From Rhizobium leguminosarum (GTDB taxonomy: Bacteria > Pseudomonadota > Alphaproteobacteria > Rhizobiales > Rhizobiaceae), in contig NZ_CP025014.1 in the NCBI RefSeq assembly GCF_002953715.1, positions 528,530 through 592,529 on the forward strand: DNA of 64,000 nt, written 5' to 3'. Below the pieces are notes generated by a model. It was not told the DNA's origin. It saw nothing but the letters and a program-made list of their open reading frames with translations, and made no database searches. The position numbers and the translations under genes were made by a program. This document shows positions 1 through 8,708 of the stretch, piece by piece. Position 1 is the stretch's first letter. Each line of letters begins with the position of its first letter.

Positions 1-1502
1 GCGTGCGCCGAGTCGTAGAGGCCGACTTGGCTGTAGGTCCCGTAAGGCAGGCCATCGACATCGAGCGTCACCGTCGTCCCGGCGTTGAGATGCACGCGAT
101 AATAGCCTTCGCTGTAGGCTTCTTCGTCGGGCAGGTTGATCGTGACATGCGGGACCGTGGTCGAATCCTGGACATTGGCATCGGCAAAGACGCTGAAGCT
201 GTTGGAGATATCGAGCGCCGTGGCGAAGGACGAAATCGCGTTGCCGACAGGCTTCGTCACCGAGCCGCTGCCGAGGCCAACGCCCGCAGGCTGGTCGTCG
301 CCGTAGAGCACGTCCGCGCCCGCGCCGCCGCGAAGGATGTCGTTGCCGGCCCCGCCCAGCAGTCCGTCATTGCCGGCTCCGCCGTTCAGTGTGTCGTTGC
401 CCTCCTTGCCCGAGAGCGCATCGTTGCCGCCGCCGCCGCTCAATGTGTTGGCAGCGATGTTGCCCAGTATCGTATCCGCTCCGGATCCGCCCTTGGCGTT
501 CTCGATCAACGAGCGTGGATCGTTATTGTAGAGCAGCGCGTTGGCGATATTACCCTCGGGCGGCGTGATGATGTTGCTTGCCGAAAGATGGCGAGCGGCC
601 AGCTGGCTTTCGGAGAAAGTCGACATCGCACCCGGGGCGAGGTCAATCTTGAGGTCACTGCTGTAGTTTGACAGATCGTAGGTGTCGACGCCGCCGCCAT
701 CCCAGACCGTGCCGTAGATCGTGTTTGTCGCCGGGGCGCCCTGGCCGACACCGTTGTGGAATTGCTCGCCGGTGGTCGGGTCCCATGAATAGGTCGTGTC
801 GCCGCCGTTGGTGGTGAAGTTGGCGCCGTAGAGATATTGAAGAGCCGCGATATCTGCCGGCATGAAGCTTTGTTGCGACTGGTCTCCCGCGTAATAGCCG
901 AACGAATGGTCGGCTCCGAAGAAGATGGAATAGTCGGCGCTGTGCCCGCCCTGATCCAGGCCGAGGGTCTGCGCCACGCCCCTCATGATGTCCAGAAAGC
1001 CAAAATTTCCCTTTATCGGCTGGCCAAAAAAGAAATTATCCTGGCTGAACCATGCGTCGCCCGCCTCGGGCGTGTGGCCGGGGGCATTGAACATCGTCGA
1101 ATCGAAATTCTCGATGGGTGGAGCGTCGCTGTCATAGACGGTCTTCAACTGGCTGAACCGCAAAATGGCGTGGTCGGTCGCCGTTTCGGTCACTTCGGAA
1201 AAGTTGAGGCCGGTGTAAGAAGAGACCATGGCAAGGGCGGAGCGGGTCGCATCCTGCTGAGCGGCGGTAAAGCCGACATGCTGCGCCCACCAGGGCCCAA
1301 GTCCGACGCCCGGATATTCGAAGCCGCCAGAGGGATAATAGGAATAAAAAGAACCTTGAGCAGGGAAGCTGTAGGTCAGCGTCGTCGACGTCCATCGGGT
1401 ACCCGAGAGAAGCGGATCGATATTTGGATTTCCTGAGGGGCTTACGTCTGCACTATCACCTGTTTCGGCTGATATAAGTGCGGCTTCAGTTATGTCAGAC
1501 AT
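1..1502 (-). CDS. Serralysin-like RTX protein with degenerate zinc motif (partial, 3' end outside window)
   Basis: The frame is open from ATG at 1502 (GGAAGG upstream) to the window edge, giving about 500 residues. The N-terminal part reads like an M10 serralysin catalytic domain, and DIAALQYLYGAN near residues 215-226 matches the family's typical end. At residues 174-185, where HExxHxxGxxH is expected, the protein reads RGVAQTLGLDQG, so all three zinc ligands and the Glu are missing. About seven RTX nonapeptide-type repeats (GGAGNDxLxGG) lie near residues 330-400, followed by a beta-rich segment resembling a pre-peptidase C-terminal domain. RTX repeats imply calcium-dependent folding after type I secretion. 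I infer a secreted pseudoprotease. The secretion signal is outside the window. Confidence 0.8.
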   Translation of the reverse strand, partial: MSDITEAALISAETGDSADVSPSGNPNIDPLLSGTRWTSTTLTYSFPAQGSFYSYYPSGGFEYPGVGLGPWWAQHVGFTAAQQDATRSALAMVSSYTGLNFSEVTETATDHAILRFSQLKTVYDSDAPPIENFDSTMFNAPGHTPEAGDAWFSQDNFFFGQPIKGNFGFLDIMRGVAQTLGLDQGGHSADYSIFFGADHSFGYYAGDQSQQSFMPADIAALQYLYGANFTTNGGDTTYSWDPTTGEQFHNGVGQGAPATNTIYGTVWDGGGVDTYDLSNYSSDLKIDLAPGAMSTFSESQLAARHLSASNIITPPEGNIANALLYNNDPRSLIENAKGGSGADTILGNIAANTLSGGGGNDALSGKEGNDTLNGGAGNDGLLGGAGNDILRGGAGADVLYGDDQPAGVGLGSGSVTKPVGNAISSFATALDISNSFSVFADANVQDSTTVPHVTINLPDEEAYSEGYYRVHLNAGTTVTLDVDGLPYGTYSQVGLYDSAH

Positions 1503-1558
1503 CACAAATCCTTCCAAATCAATGTCTTAGAATTTAACGGAGCATCGAATTCCAGCAC

Positions 1559-1858
1559 CTAAGCCAAAACAGCGAGATTGTTTGCCGCCGAGACGAAGGT
1601 GGCCTTCGATCAGTCTGGCGTGAAGCTGGCGCTCTCGGCACCTGCCGCATCCGAGAGAATGGTGACTGCTCCCGTCACGAGGTCCTTCAGGAAGATGTCG
1701 GAATGGCCGTCCGCGTCTCCGGCGACGAGATTGGAGGCGGAGGAGGTGAAGACCGCCTTGGCTCCATCGGGGGAAATGCTGCCGCTTCCGGCCACACCCG
1801 AATTGCCATTGCCGGCTTCGCCGTCAGCGTTCGAGGAGAGAATGATCGGTGTCGTCAT
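1559..1858 (-). pseudogene. Remnant of a secreted RTX/beta-propeller protein with an in-frame nonsense codon
   Basis: From ATG at 1858 the frame encodes 82 residues beginning MTTPIILSSNADGEAG and containing SPDGAKAVFTSSASNLVAGD, the blade-like repeat of calcium-binding propeller proteins. It stops at TGA (1612-1610). The same frame continues past the stop with SKATFVSAANNLAVLA, the next copy of the repeat, and ends at TAG (1561-1559). The TGA falls where the repeat should have the Gly of PDG, so a single GGA to TGA change explains it. The rest of the presumed large protein is absent. It may be the eroded 5' part of a larger RTX gene. Confidence 0.7.
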
Positions 1859-2013
1859 GTCGTGCCTTCATCGTTGCGTCGGGACGAATTCTGGCGCGAC
1901 TGTAGTGAGGGTTGTAAATAACGGCGTCCACCATTGGGATGAGAAACAGCTTGAGCCCATTTTTGGACTGCACTATCGTTGCTGCATTGCAGTAAATCCG
2001 AAGAGCATCGCAA

Positions 2014-2907
2014 ATGGCATCAAATATTTCGCCGGATGTATTTTCGTCCGTGCTTGGGCAGATTTACGAATGTGCGCTCTTTCCGGAACGCTGGCCTGCC
2101 ACAATCGAGACTATCCGGCGCCTTTTATCTGATATATCGGGCCTGGACTTCGAACAGCCCTGTCTGTCGACATTGGCAGCCGACGGTGCCGGTCACGGCA
2201 ACAGGGGTGACGGCGATATCAGGATCGCCACCCGGCCGGCCCTCGATGCCATCCTGATCGGGCATCTCGAGCGGGCTGCGTCGATCGGCCGCATCGCCCG
2301 CGATCGGGCGATCGCATCCGAGTTGCACGAGGCCAATGTGGATGGCTGGGAAAGCGGGGTTCTTCTTGTCGACGAGGCGCTTTACCTCATTCGCGCCAAC
2401 CGGGCCGGCGAGAGCATGATCGAAGGCGGCAATCCGGTGCGTCTGCGGCATGGATGCCTGGAACTCAGACCGGCCTCGGCGCAGAAGGCGCTTGAGCAGG
2501 CCGTGGTGAAGGCGACCGGCGAAATTGGCGGATCAGGGGCGCCGATCAATTTCATCGCTGTCGACGGCGCCGGCGTTCCGGCTGTGATCCAGGTGATGGC
2601 GGTGCGCGAGGATTTGAGGCCGCCGCTTCCCGTGCGGCAATCAGCAGTCGCCATCGTGCTGGTCTCGCCGATGGCCACGCGCTCGCCGCCGCAGCAGGCG
2701 CTGAGCGCGCTTTACGGCCTGACGCCGGCTGAGACTCGCGTCCTCCAGCTTCTGGGGGCGGGATCGACGCTGGCCGACATTGCCGGCACTCTGCAATCGA
2801 AGCGCTCGACGGTGAAGACGCATCTGCTGCGGATCTTCGCCAAAACCTCCACGAACAGGCAGGCCGATCTCGTGCGGCTCGTCCATTCCCTGTCCTCACC
2901 GGTGTAG
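2014..2907 (+). CDS. LuxR-family transcriptional regulator, short paralog
   Basis: A 297-residue protein. The C-terminal 65 residues form a GerE/LuxR helix-turn-helix (GLTPAETRVLQLLGAGSTLA, then STVKTHLLRIFAKT). The middle has a PAS-like segment (ESGVLLVDEALYLIRANRAG). It is clearly paralogous to the next gene, which starts 9 bases after its stop, so the two are probably co-transcribed. It lacks about 85 residues between the N-terminal YECALFPERW region and the PAS-like segment that the paralog has. No phosphoacceptor domain or acyl-homoserine-lactone domain was recognised, so the signal is unknown. The ribosome binding site is weak. Confidence 0.85.
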   Translation: MASNISPDVFSSVLGQIYECALFPERWPATIETIRRLLSDISGLDFEQPCLSTLAADGAGHGNRGDGDIRIATRPALDAILIGHLERAASIGRIARDRAIASELHEANVDGWESGVLLVDEALYLIRANRAGESMIEGGNPVRLRHGCLELRPASAQKALEQAVVKATGEIGGSGAPINFIAVDGAGVPAVIQVMAVREDLRPPLPVRQSAVAIVLVSPMATRSPPQQALSALYGLTPAETRVLQLLGAGSTLADIAGTLQSKRSTVKTHLLRIFAKTSTNRQADLVRLVHSLSSPV

Positions 2908-2916
2908 CCCTTCCCG

Positions 2917-4059
2917 ATGAATATTCATCCACCGCTTCAACTGACCTCGCATCTCGTCGGCATGATCTATGACTGCGTTCTCGAACCGGTCAAATGGGAG
3001 GCCTTCGTCAGCGAGCTGCTGCGCGAGCTCGACTTTTCCTATGGCCTGCTCAGCATCAGCGCCTTCCCCGAAGGCAACGCCGTCTTCGGCGTCAGCGTCG
3101 GAATCGAAGGGCCGTGGATGGAAAAGCTGCCTGGCTACTGGGCCGATATCATGGATCTCTGGGGCGGCGACGCGCGCATCCAGCAATATCCGCTGGAGGA
3201 ACCCATCCTTCAGTCTGAGATCGTCGACGGCCGCCGGCTGAAGGCCAATCCCTATTACAGCGGCTGGTTCGCGCCGCAGGGCTATATCGATGCCGTGGCG
3301 ATCGGGCTGGAGCGCAACCCGCATATGGTCTCCAGCATGGCGCTCGGGCGTCACGCCTCGGTCGGCCCGGTGGGCGAAAGCGAGCTCGGCCTGCTGCGCC
3401 TCCTTGCGCCGCATCTGCGCCGCGCCATATCGATCGCCCAGCAGTTAGAGCTGCAGTCGATCGCAGCATCGGCCTATGCCTCGGTGGTCGAGAGCCTGCC
3501 TGTCGGCGTGCTGCTGGTGGACGAACTGATGACCATCATCCATGCCAATCCGACCGCCGAAAGCCTGCTGTCGCGGCCGGGGCCGTTTCGGTCGGCCGGC
3601 AACCGGCTGGCGGTGAGGGCCGAAGGCGCCGCAGCGCTCGAACAGGCCATCGCCAAGGCTGCGTCCGACGAGGTCGCCCTTGGCGGCAACGGCGGAGCTG
3701 GTATTCCCCTGCGCCATGCCGACGGCTCCGCCTATGTCGTGCACGTCCTGCCACTGCGGCAGCGGCAAAGCCGCGGCGCACTCTGCCTGCCGGCGTCGGC
3801 CGCTCTCTTCCTCGTGCCGGCCGGCAGCCAGGCGCTGCTGCCGAGCGAACCCGTGACCCAGCTTTACGGCCTGACCCCAGCGGAAACCCGCATCTTCGAG
3901 CTGATCGCCCACGGCGAAGCGCCGAAGGCGATCGCCAAACAGCTCGGCCTGTCCGCCAACACGGTCAAGACGCATGTCCGCAATATCTTCGCCAAGACGG
4001 GAACGCGCCGCCAGGCCGATTTCGCCCGGATGGCCGCCTCGCTTCGCGTGCTGCTTTGA
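2917..4059 (+). CDS. LuxR-family transcriptional regulator, long paralog
   Basis: A 380-residue protein with three parts: an N-terminal sensor-like region (about 1-185), a PAS-like segment (VESLPVGVLLVDELMTIIHA, about 190-290) and a C-terminal LuxR helix-turn-helix (GLTPAETRIFELIAHG through NTVKTHVRNIFAKTGTRRQA). It follows its shorter paralog by 9 bases and probably arose by tandem duplication. Proteins of this layout are common in rhizobia but I know no ligand for them. The adjacent upstream genes are RTX remnants on the other strand, so regulation of those secreted proteins is possible but only inferred. Confidence 0.85.
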   Translation: MNIHPPLQLTSHLVGMIYDCVLEPVKWEAFVSELLRELDFSYGLLSISAFPEGNAVFGVSVGIEGPWMEKLPGYWADIMDLWGGDARIQQYPLEEPILQSEIVDGRRLKANPYYSGWFAPQGYIDAVAIGLERNPHMVSSMALGRHASVGPVGESELGLLRLLAPHLRRAISIAQQLELQSIAASAYASVVESLPVGVLLVDELMTIIHANPTAESLLSRPGPFRSAGNRLAVRAEGAAALEQAIAKAASDEVALGGNGGAGIPLRHADGSAYVVHVLPLRQRQSRGALCLPASAALFLVPAGSQALLPSEPVTQLYGLTPAETRIFELIAHGEAPKAIAKQLGLSANTVKTHVRNIFAKTGTRRQADFARMAASLRVLL

Positions 4060-4245
4060 GGGGCGATCGGAAATGCCTCGCCTGCATGAAAGCCTCGGCC
4101 AAGCGGCGCCGAAATGCGCTCAGGTAATGGAGAAACTGCCTTCTCGCACGGTGGAAGGTACGAACCCTGGTCCACTCTGGGCAATAAACGGTATAAGCGG
4201 CACACCGCTTTCCTTTTCCGGTCTCTAGACTTCGGATCGGTCAGG

Positions 4246-4276
4246 GCAATTCGGCGGTGACGCGGAAGATGCCGCC
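4246..4276 (-). repeat. 31-bp copy A of the pseudokinase gene's 3' end
   Basis: On the minus strand this encodes GGIFRVTAEL followed by a stop, the same C-terminus as the intact gene ending at 19025. The 31 bases are identical to 16946-16976. The flanks differ, so this is a detached gene end, not a complete gene. Confidence 0.75.
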
Positions 4277-4420
4277 GAGCCGATCGTCGAGGCTTACAAG
4301 CGCACGGCGCTCGCATCCCTTGCCTCGGAAAACCGCGGCAACAATACGCTGGCGCAGAGCCTCTACCAGCAGACCTACGATCTCGTTCCCGACATCAACT
4401 GCTCGGCCGTGCGTTGCACA
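4277..4420 (+). pseudogene. Unidentified coding remnant
   Basis: Frame 4277 onward encodes about 46 residues, starting EPIVEAYKRTALASLASENR and continuing to YDLVPDINCS, with protein-like composition and almost all codons ending in G or C. There is no start, and the frame runs into the tail of the cyclase gene. It abuts the 31-bp repeat at 4246-4276, so this short stretch joins pieces of two broken genes. I do not recognise the parent family. Confidence 0.4.
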
Positions 4421-4428
4421 GGGTTGCT

Positions 4429-6360
4429 CTATGGCTGCCCGAGGGGGTTGGCCTTCCCCGCCTCGCATTCCGGCAGTCGCACAGGTTTGGCGAGGTTCAC
4501 CAGCGCCTCGGGCTTGGCGCACGCCGGGAAGCCGGCGAGCGGCATTGTCTCTATAAACCGATTGCGCTCGATTATGCTTAGGCCGGGTTCACTGATCATG
4601 CTCTCGACAGTCACCTCGGGGTGCTGCTTGAGAGTTTCCATAGCTGAAGCATGCGCCTCATCGGTTCGACCCAGTGCCGCAAGCGAGCTGCTACGGACCA
4701 CCCAAGTCCACCTTTGGTAGTTGTTAGGCGTCATGCGCTCCAGCATCGTCACCGCGTCCTCATACCGCCCCGCCATAAAATAGGCAGGTGCGAAGAAGTT
4801 GGACGCCCACATCGGATAATTCGGGTCGAGCCGCATGACCTTGTCGACCATTTGAGCACCGCGTTCTGGTTCACCGAAGCGTGCTGCATAGCCGCTGTAA
4901 AAAGTCAGGATTTCGGACGAACCCGGAGCCAGACGAAGGGCCGTGTCGAATTCGGACTTGCCGCGGCCCATGTCGCCCTTATTGGCAAGGCTCATACCAA
5001 ACACCGCATGGGCTTCAGCGTCGCTCGGATCAAGCCGCACCGCGCGTTCGGCCACATCGGCGGCCGCCTTGCGGTTGCTCTCGGGATCGACGCCAAACAC
5101 ACCCATCAGATCATGAGCATGGTAAAGTTCTACCCAGGCCCGTGCCAGCCCCGGGTCCAGCTCGACGGCGCGGTTGAGAAACGTGATGGCCTCCTCGTCA
5201 TCGGCTTTTGTGAGCTTTTCAATCTTCTCGGACCCGAGAAGATAGTAATCATAGGCATTCAGGTTTTCAGGCCGTTTGCGTTTGGCTGCAGCCCGCCCGG
5301 CCTCTTGAATCAGTCCCACTCCGCCGCCGAGGCGGTTGGCGACCTGTTCTGCGATTTCGGTCTGAACGGCGAACACGTCCTCAGCGGGCCGGTCCCAATT
5401 CTCCGACCAAAGATGATGGCCGGCCTTTGCATCGATCAACTGTGCTGTGATCCGTACCCGATCACTCTGCCGCTGGATCGAGCCTTCCAGTACAAAGCCG
5501 ACATGGAGCGCGCTTGCGACCTGGCGGGCATCCACGGGCTTGCCTTTATAAACGTCCGTCGAATTCCGCGCCACCACCTCGAATTCGGGAAACCGCGCGA
5601 GGTCGGTGATGATGTCCTCGGTCAGCCCATAGGCCAGACGCCCGCTGGCCTCGTCGCCGCCATAATTGTTGAAGGGCAGCACCGCCACCGACGGCTTGCC
5701 ACTCAAAGGTTCGGGCTGCAAGAACCACCAGACCCCGCCGCCCGCCAGAGCAAGCGCCACGATCGCCGCTGCAGCCGCCTTGGCCCAGCGCGGTACAATT
5801 TTGAGAAGGGGCCGACGCGCCCGTTTGCCGTCGAGCCTCAGCCGATACATCCGTACCGGGCGGCTGATGTTCTTGACCTGCTGCTCGCCGGCGAAATCGA
5901 GCGGCCAGTCGAGTTTGCCCTGGAGATGATCGTATGCCGTGCCCGACACCACCACGCCGCCCGGCTCGGCCAAATGCTCCAGCCGCGCGGCGACATTCAC
6001 GCCATCCCCATAGACATCGCCATCCACCAAGGCCACATCGCCCAGATTGATCCCGACGCGAAATACGATGCGCTCGGGCTCCGGTAGGTCGGCGTTGCGC
6101 GCCGCCACGGCATTCTGAAATTCCGCGGCGCAGGCAACCGCATCAACCACGCTGTCGAAGGCGACGAGCGTGCCGTCGCCCATCAGCTTGATAACGGTGC
6201 CATGGCGCTGGGAGATGGCGGGATTGATCAGGTCGGCGCGGATGGCCTTCAGTCGCTTGATGGTGCCGGCCTCATCGGCCTCCATCGCCTTCGAGTAGCC
6301 GACCATATCCGCCGCTAGGATCGCGAGCAGCTTTCGGTCGAGCGCGGGGGTGCCCATCAT
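4429..6360 (-). CDS. Class III adenylate/guanylate cyclase with TolB-like and TPR regions
   Basis: A 643-residue protein. Residues 1-180 form a class III nucleotidyl cyclase domain: metal-binding Asp in LAADMVGYSK, GDGTLVAFDS, and the transition-state Asn/Arg in GDGVNVAARLE, so it should be catalytic. One membrane segment lies near residues 195-213 (AAAAIVALALAGGGVWWFLQ). It is followed by a TolB-like alpha/beta region (SVAVLPFNNYGG to LIDAKAGHHLWSENWD) and TPR-like helices to the end. The cyclase would be cytoplasmic and the sensor part periplasmic. Rhizobia carry many such paralogs. The start has two adjacent ATGs (6360, 6357) after AAGG. It appears to be a single-gene unit. Confidence 0.9.
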   Translation of the reverse strand: MMGTPALDRKLLAILAADMVGYSKAMEADEAGTIKRLKAIRADLINPAISQRHGTVIKLMGDGTLVAFDSVVDAVACAAEFQNAVAARNADLPEPERIVFRVGINLGDVALVDGDVYGDGVNVAARLEHLAEPGGVVVSGTAYDHLQGKLDWPLDFAGEQQVKNISRPVRMYRLRLDGKRARRPLLKIVPRWAKAAAAAIVALALAGGGVWWFLQPEPLSGKPSVAVLPFNNYGGDEASGRLAYGLTEDIITDLARFPEFEVVARNSTDVYKGKPVDARQVASALHVGFVLEGSIQRQSDRVRITAQLIDAKAGHHLWSENWDRPAEDVFAVQTEIAEQVANRLGGGVGLIQEAGRAAAKRKRPENLNAYDYYLLGSEKIEKLTKADDEEAITFLNRAVELDPGLARAWVELYHAHDLMGVFGVDPESNRKAAADVAERAVRLDPSDAEAHAVFGMSLANKGDMGRGKSEFDTALRLAPGSSEILTFYSGYAARFGEPERGAQMVDKVMRLDPNYPMWASNFFAPAYFMAGRYEDAVTMLERMTPNNYQRWTWVVRSSSLAALGRTDEAHASAMETLKQHPEVTVESMISEPGLSIIERNRFIETMPLAGFPACAKPEALVNLAKPVRLPECEAGKANPLGQP

Positions 6361-6482
6361 CGTTGCCTTGCATGAACATGCAATAGTGTCGGCAGTCTAC
6401 ACCCATCGACGCGCCGCAACTAGCACGCCGCCAAAACGGCAGGTCTGCTTGTGGCGCTACCCAGAGCCGAAGCAGGCCTCAC

Positions 6483-6515
6483 GCGTCCCAAAGGGACGCT
6501 CCTCAGCATGCTGAG
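6483..6515. promoter_or_regulatory. Two adjacent dyads upstream of the SDR gene
   Basis: GCGTCCC-AAA-GGGACGC (6483-6499) is a perfect 7-bp stem, and CTCAGCATGCTGAG (6502-6515) is a perfect 14-bp palindrome. Both lie 59-91 bases before the SDR start codon. They may be an operator pair or a transcript hairpin. The function is inferred from position only. Confidence 0.4.
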
Positions 6516-6573
6516 AATATCTGGCATCCGCCCGCCGACGCTGCCATAAATCAGCTTCATCGAGGGAGGAGCC

Positions 6574-7347
6574 ATGATGCAGAAGAATGCGCCGGACTTC
6601 AGCCTTGAGGGCAAGGTGACTTTGGTGACGGGAGCAAGCCGTGGCATCGGTCGAGCTTGCGCGCTTGCCTGTGCGAGAGCAGGCTCCGATATTGTTTTGG
6701 GGGTCCGCGATGTCGCGGCGTCGGCGGGCCTGGTTGCCGAACTCGAGGGCGCGGGACGAAAAGTTCTGCCCGTTGAACTGGACATTCCCAACAAGGCCCA
6801 TATCGCACAAGCGGTCGACGCGGCGCTTACCACGTTCGGTCGGATCGACGTCCTCGTCAACAACGTCGGCGTGGCTCCGGGCAATCTCGCGGAACTCGTC
6901 GAGGAGAAGGACCTCGACGAGATACTCGATGTCAACATCAAGGGCACTTTTCTGATGATGCAGGCAGTAGGGCGTCACATGATCAAGCGCAATGGGGGCC
7001 GGATCATCAGCATCAGCTCACAGGCTGGCACCGTGGCACTGCGCGGCGAGGCAATCTATTGCATGAGCAAGGCGGCAATTAATCACCTCACGCGCTGCCT
7101 TGCAGCCGAATGGGCATCCTATAATGTCACTGTAAACACCGTATCGCCGACGTTCATTCACACCGATGGTACAGCACCTTTTCTATCCGATGCCGAAAAT
7201 CACAAAGCGACGCTCGGTCACATTCCACTCGGCCGGATCGGTGAAACCGATGATGTGGTGGGGGCCGTGGTCTTCCTGGCATCGCCGGCTGCGAGCCTCA
7301 TCACGGGCGCGAACCTGCTGGTGGACGGTGGATGGTCCGTCGCCTGA
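6574..7347 (+). CDS. Short-chain dehydrogenase/reductase (FabG-like)
   Basis: A 257-residue classical SDR. It has the cofactor motif TGASRGIGRA near residue 19, a variant NNVG in place of NNAG, the catalytic Ser in ISISSQAG, the YCMSK (YxxxK) pair, and a C-terminal GANLLVDGGWS typical of the FabG/3-oxoacyl reductase branch. The start follows AGGAG. The substrate cannot be told: such proteins reduce oxoacyl chains, sugars or ketones with NAD(P)H. It stands alone between a divergent cyclase and a hydrolase-regulator gene. Confidence 0.9.
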   Translation: MMQKNAPDFSLEGKVTLVTGASRGIGRACALACARAGSDIVLGVRDVAASAGLVAELEGAGRKVLPVELDIPNKAHIAQAVDAALTTFGRIDVLVNNVGVAPGNLAELVEEKDLDEILDVNIKGTFLMMQAVGRHMIKRNGGRIISISSQAGTVALRGEAIYCMSKAAINHLTRCLAAEWASYNVTVNTVSPTFIHTDGTAPFLSDAENHKATLGHIPLGRIGETDDVVGAVVFLASPAASLITGANLLVDGGWSVA

Positions 7348-7493
7348 GGCCTAGGCTGGCTGCACAGGAGCGCAAGACACGGTCTCGAAGGCAAGGGTCG
7401 CCTCGTCGGCAACATTGACCACACGTCCGTCATGGCGCGAAGTTCGTCGGGACGGACCTGTTGCGCAACCTCTCGATGCGCTAATCTTGACGG

Positions 7494-8552
7494 ATGAAAC
7501 TCAGCCAGACCATACGGTTCTGCGCCTCCGCCGACGGCACCCGGATAGCCGTCGCATCGTGCGGGACGGGACAAGTGATCCTTCGGGCGGCTCACTGGCT
7601 TAGTCATGTCGACTATGATGTCGAGAGCCCGGTCTGGCGGCCGTGGCTGCAGGCGCTCTCGGCCGGCAACCGGTTTGTGCGTTACGATCCGCGCGGCTGC
7701 GGTCTATCGGACCGGCATGTCGCCGATCTTTCGGTTGAAGCGTGGCACGCGGACCTGGATGCCGTGGCAGCCTCGATCGAGGAGCCGCGTTTCGTCCTCC
7801 TCGGTCTTTCGCAAGGCGGCGCCCTCAGTATCGCATTCGCCCTGAGGCATCCCGAGCGGGTGTCTCACCTGGTGCTCCTGAATGCCTATAGTCAGGGTGC
7901 GCGGGCACGCGCGCAGACCGAGCCCGAGCGCTTGGAGGCCGAGACGCTCGTCAACCTCATCCGCATCGGCTGGGGCCGCGACAATCCGGCATTCTGTCGG
8001 TTTTTTACCAACCTTTTCATTCCGGACGGGACACCCGAACAGCATCGCTGGTGGGGCGATCTGGAGCGTGTGACGGCAGCACCCGACGTTGCCGCGCAAC
8101 TGCTCTGGCAGATGCAGGGGCTCGATGTGCTGGATCTGGCGACGACACTTCGCGTCCCGACTTTGGTTGCGCATAGCCGCGGCGATATGCGCGTACCGTT
8201 CGACCAAGGCTGCAAACTTGCGGCCGCGATTCCCGGAGCACGCTTCATACCGCTCGAGAGCAAGAACCATGTGCTCTTGCCAGACGAACCGGCCTGGGCC
8301 GTCTTCCATGGCGAACTCGCAACATTCCTCGGGCAGGATCGACCCGTGCGACCGCGCGCAGTGCGCGACGCCGGCCTGACAGCCGCCGAGGCGGCGCTTT
8401 TCGACCTCGTCGCGGAGGGGCTCGACAATCGCGCAATCGCAGCCCGCCTTGGCAAGAGCGTGAAGACCGTGCGCAACCAGCTGTCGGTGATTTTCAGCAA
8501 GCTCGGCGTGCATAACCGTTCGCAGGCGATCGTCATGGCGCTTTCCAGGTAG
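7494..8552 (+). CDS. Alpha/beta hydrolase fused to a LuxR-type DNA-binding domain
   Basis: A 352-residue two-domain protein. Residues 1-275 are an alpha/beta hydrolase with nucleophile elbow GLSQGG, an acid in GDMRVPF and a His in KNHVLL, so the triad looks complete. Residues 285-352 form a LuxR/GerE helix-turn-helix (GLTAAEAALFDLVAEGLDNR, KTVRNQLSVIFSKLGVHNRS). The fusion suggests a regulator that binds or hydrolyses a small ester or lactone-like effector. The methyltransferase gene starts 156 bases downstream on the same strand and is a possible target. The start is ATG with a weak ribosome binding site. Confidence 0.85.
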   Translation: MKLSQTIRFCASADGTRIAVASCGTGQVILRAAHWLSHVDYDVESPVWRPWLQALSAGNRFVRYDPRGCGLSDRHVADLSVEAWHADLDAVAASIEEPRFVLLGLSQGGALSIAFALRHPERVSHLVLLNAYSQGARARAQTEPERLEAETLVNLIRIGWGRDNPAFCRFFTNLFIPDGTPEQHRWWGDLERVTAAPDVAAQLLWQMQGLDVLDLATTLRVPTLVAHSRGDMRVPFDQGCKLAAAIPGARFIPLESKNHVLLPDEPAWAVFHGELATFLGQDRPVRPRAVRDAGLTAAEAALFDLVAEGLDNRAIAARLGKSVKTVRNQLSVIFSKLGVHNRSQAIVMALSR

Positions 8553-8708
8553 CGAGCTGCGTCGCCTCCACCTTTGGGACAAACGCCCCTTTACCGGGCC
8601 TGAATCCGCAGCTGCGCGGGACAGCTGTCTCATGCCGTCAGGCGCGACGGGTCTCATCCTTGAACCGCGATCGGCAAGAGGCCGCCCGTAAATCAGGAGG
8701 AATCCGAC

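Noticed and set aside
4651..6087. A long plus-strand frame antisense to the cyclase gene
   Set aside because: Codon bias and motifs belong to the minus-strand cyclase; the antisense protein shows no domain.
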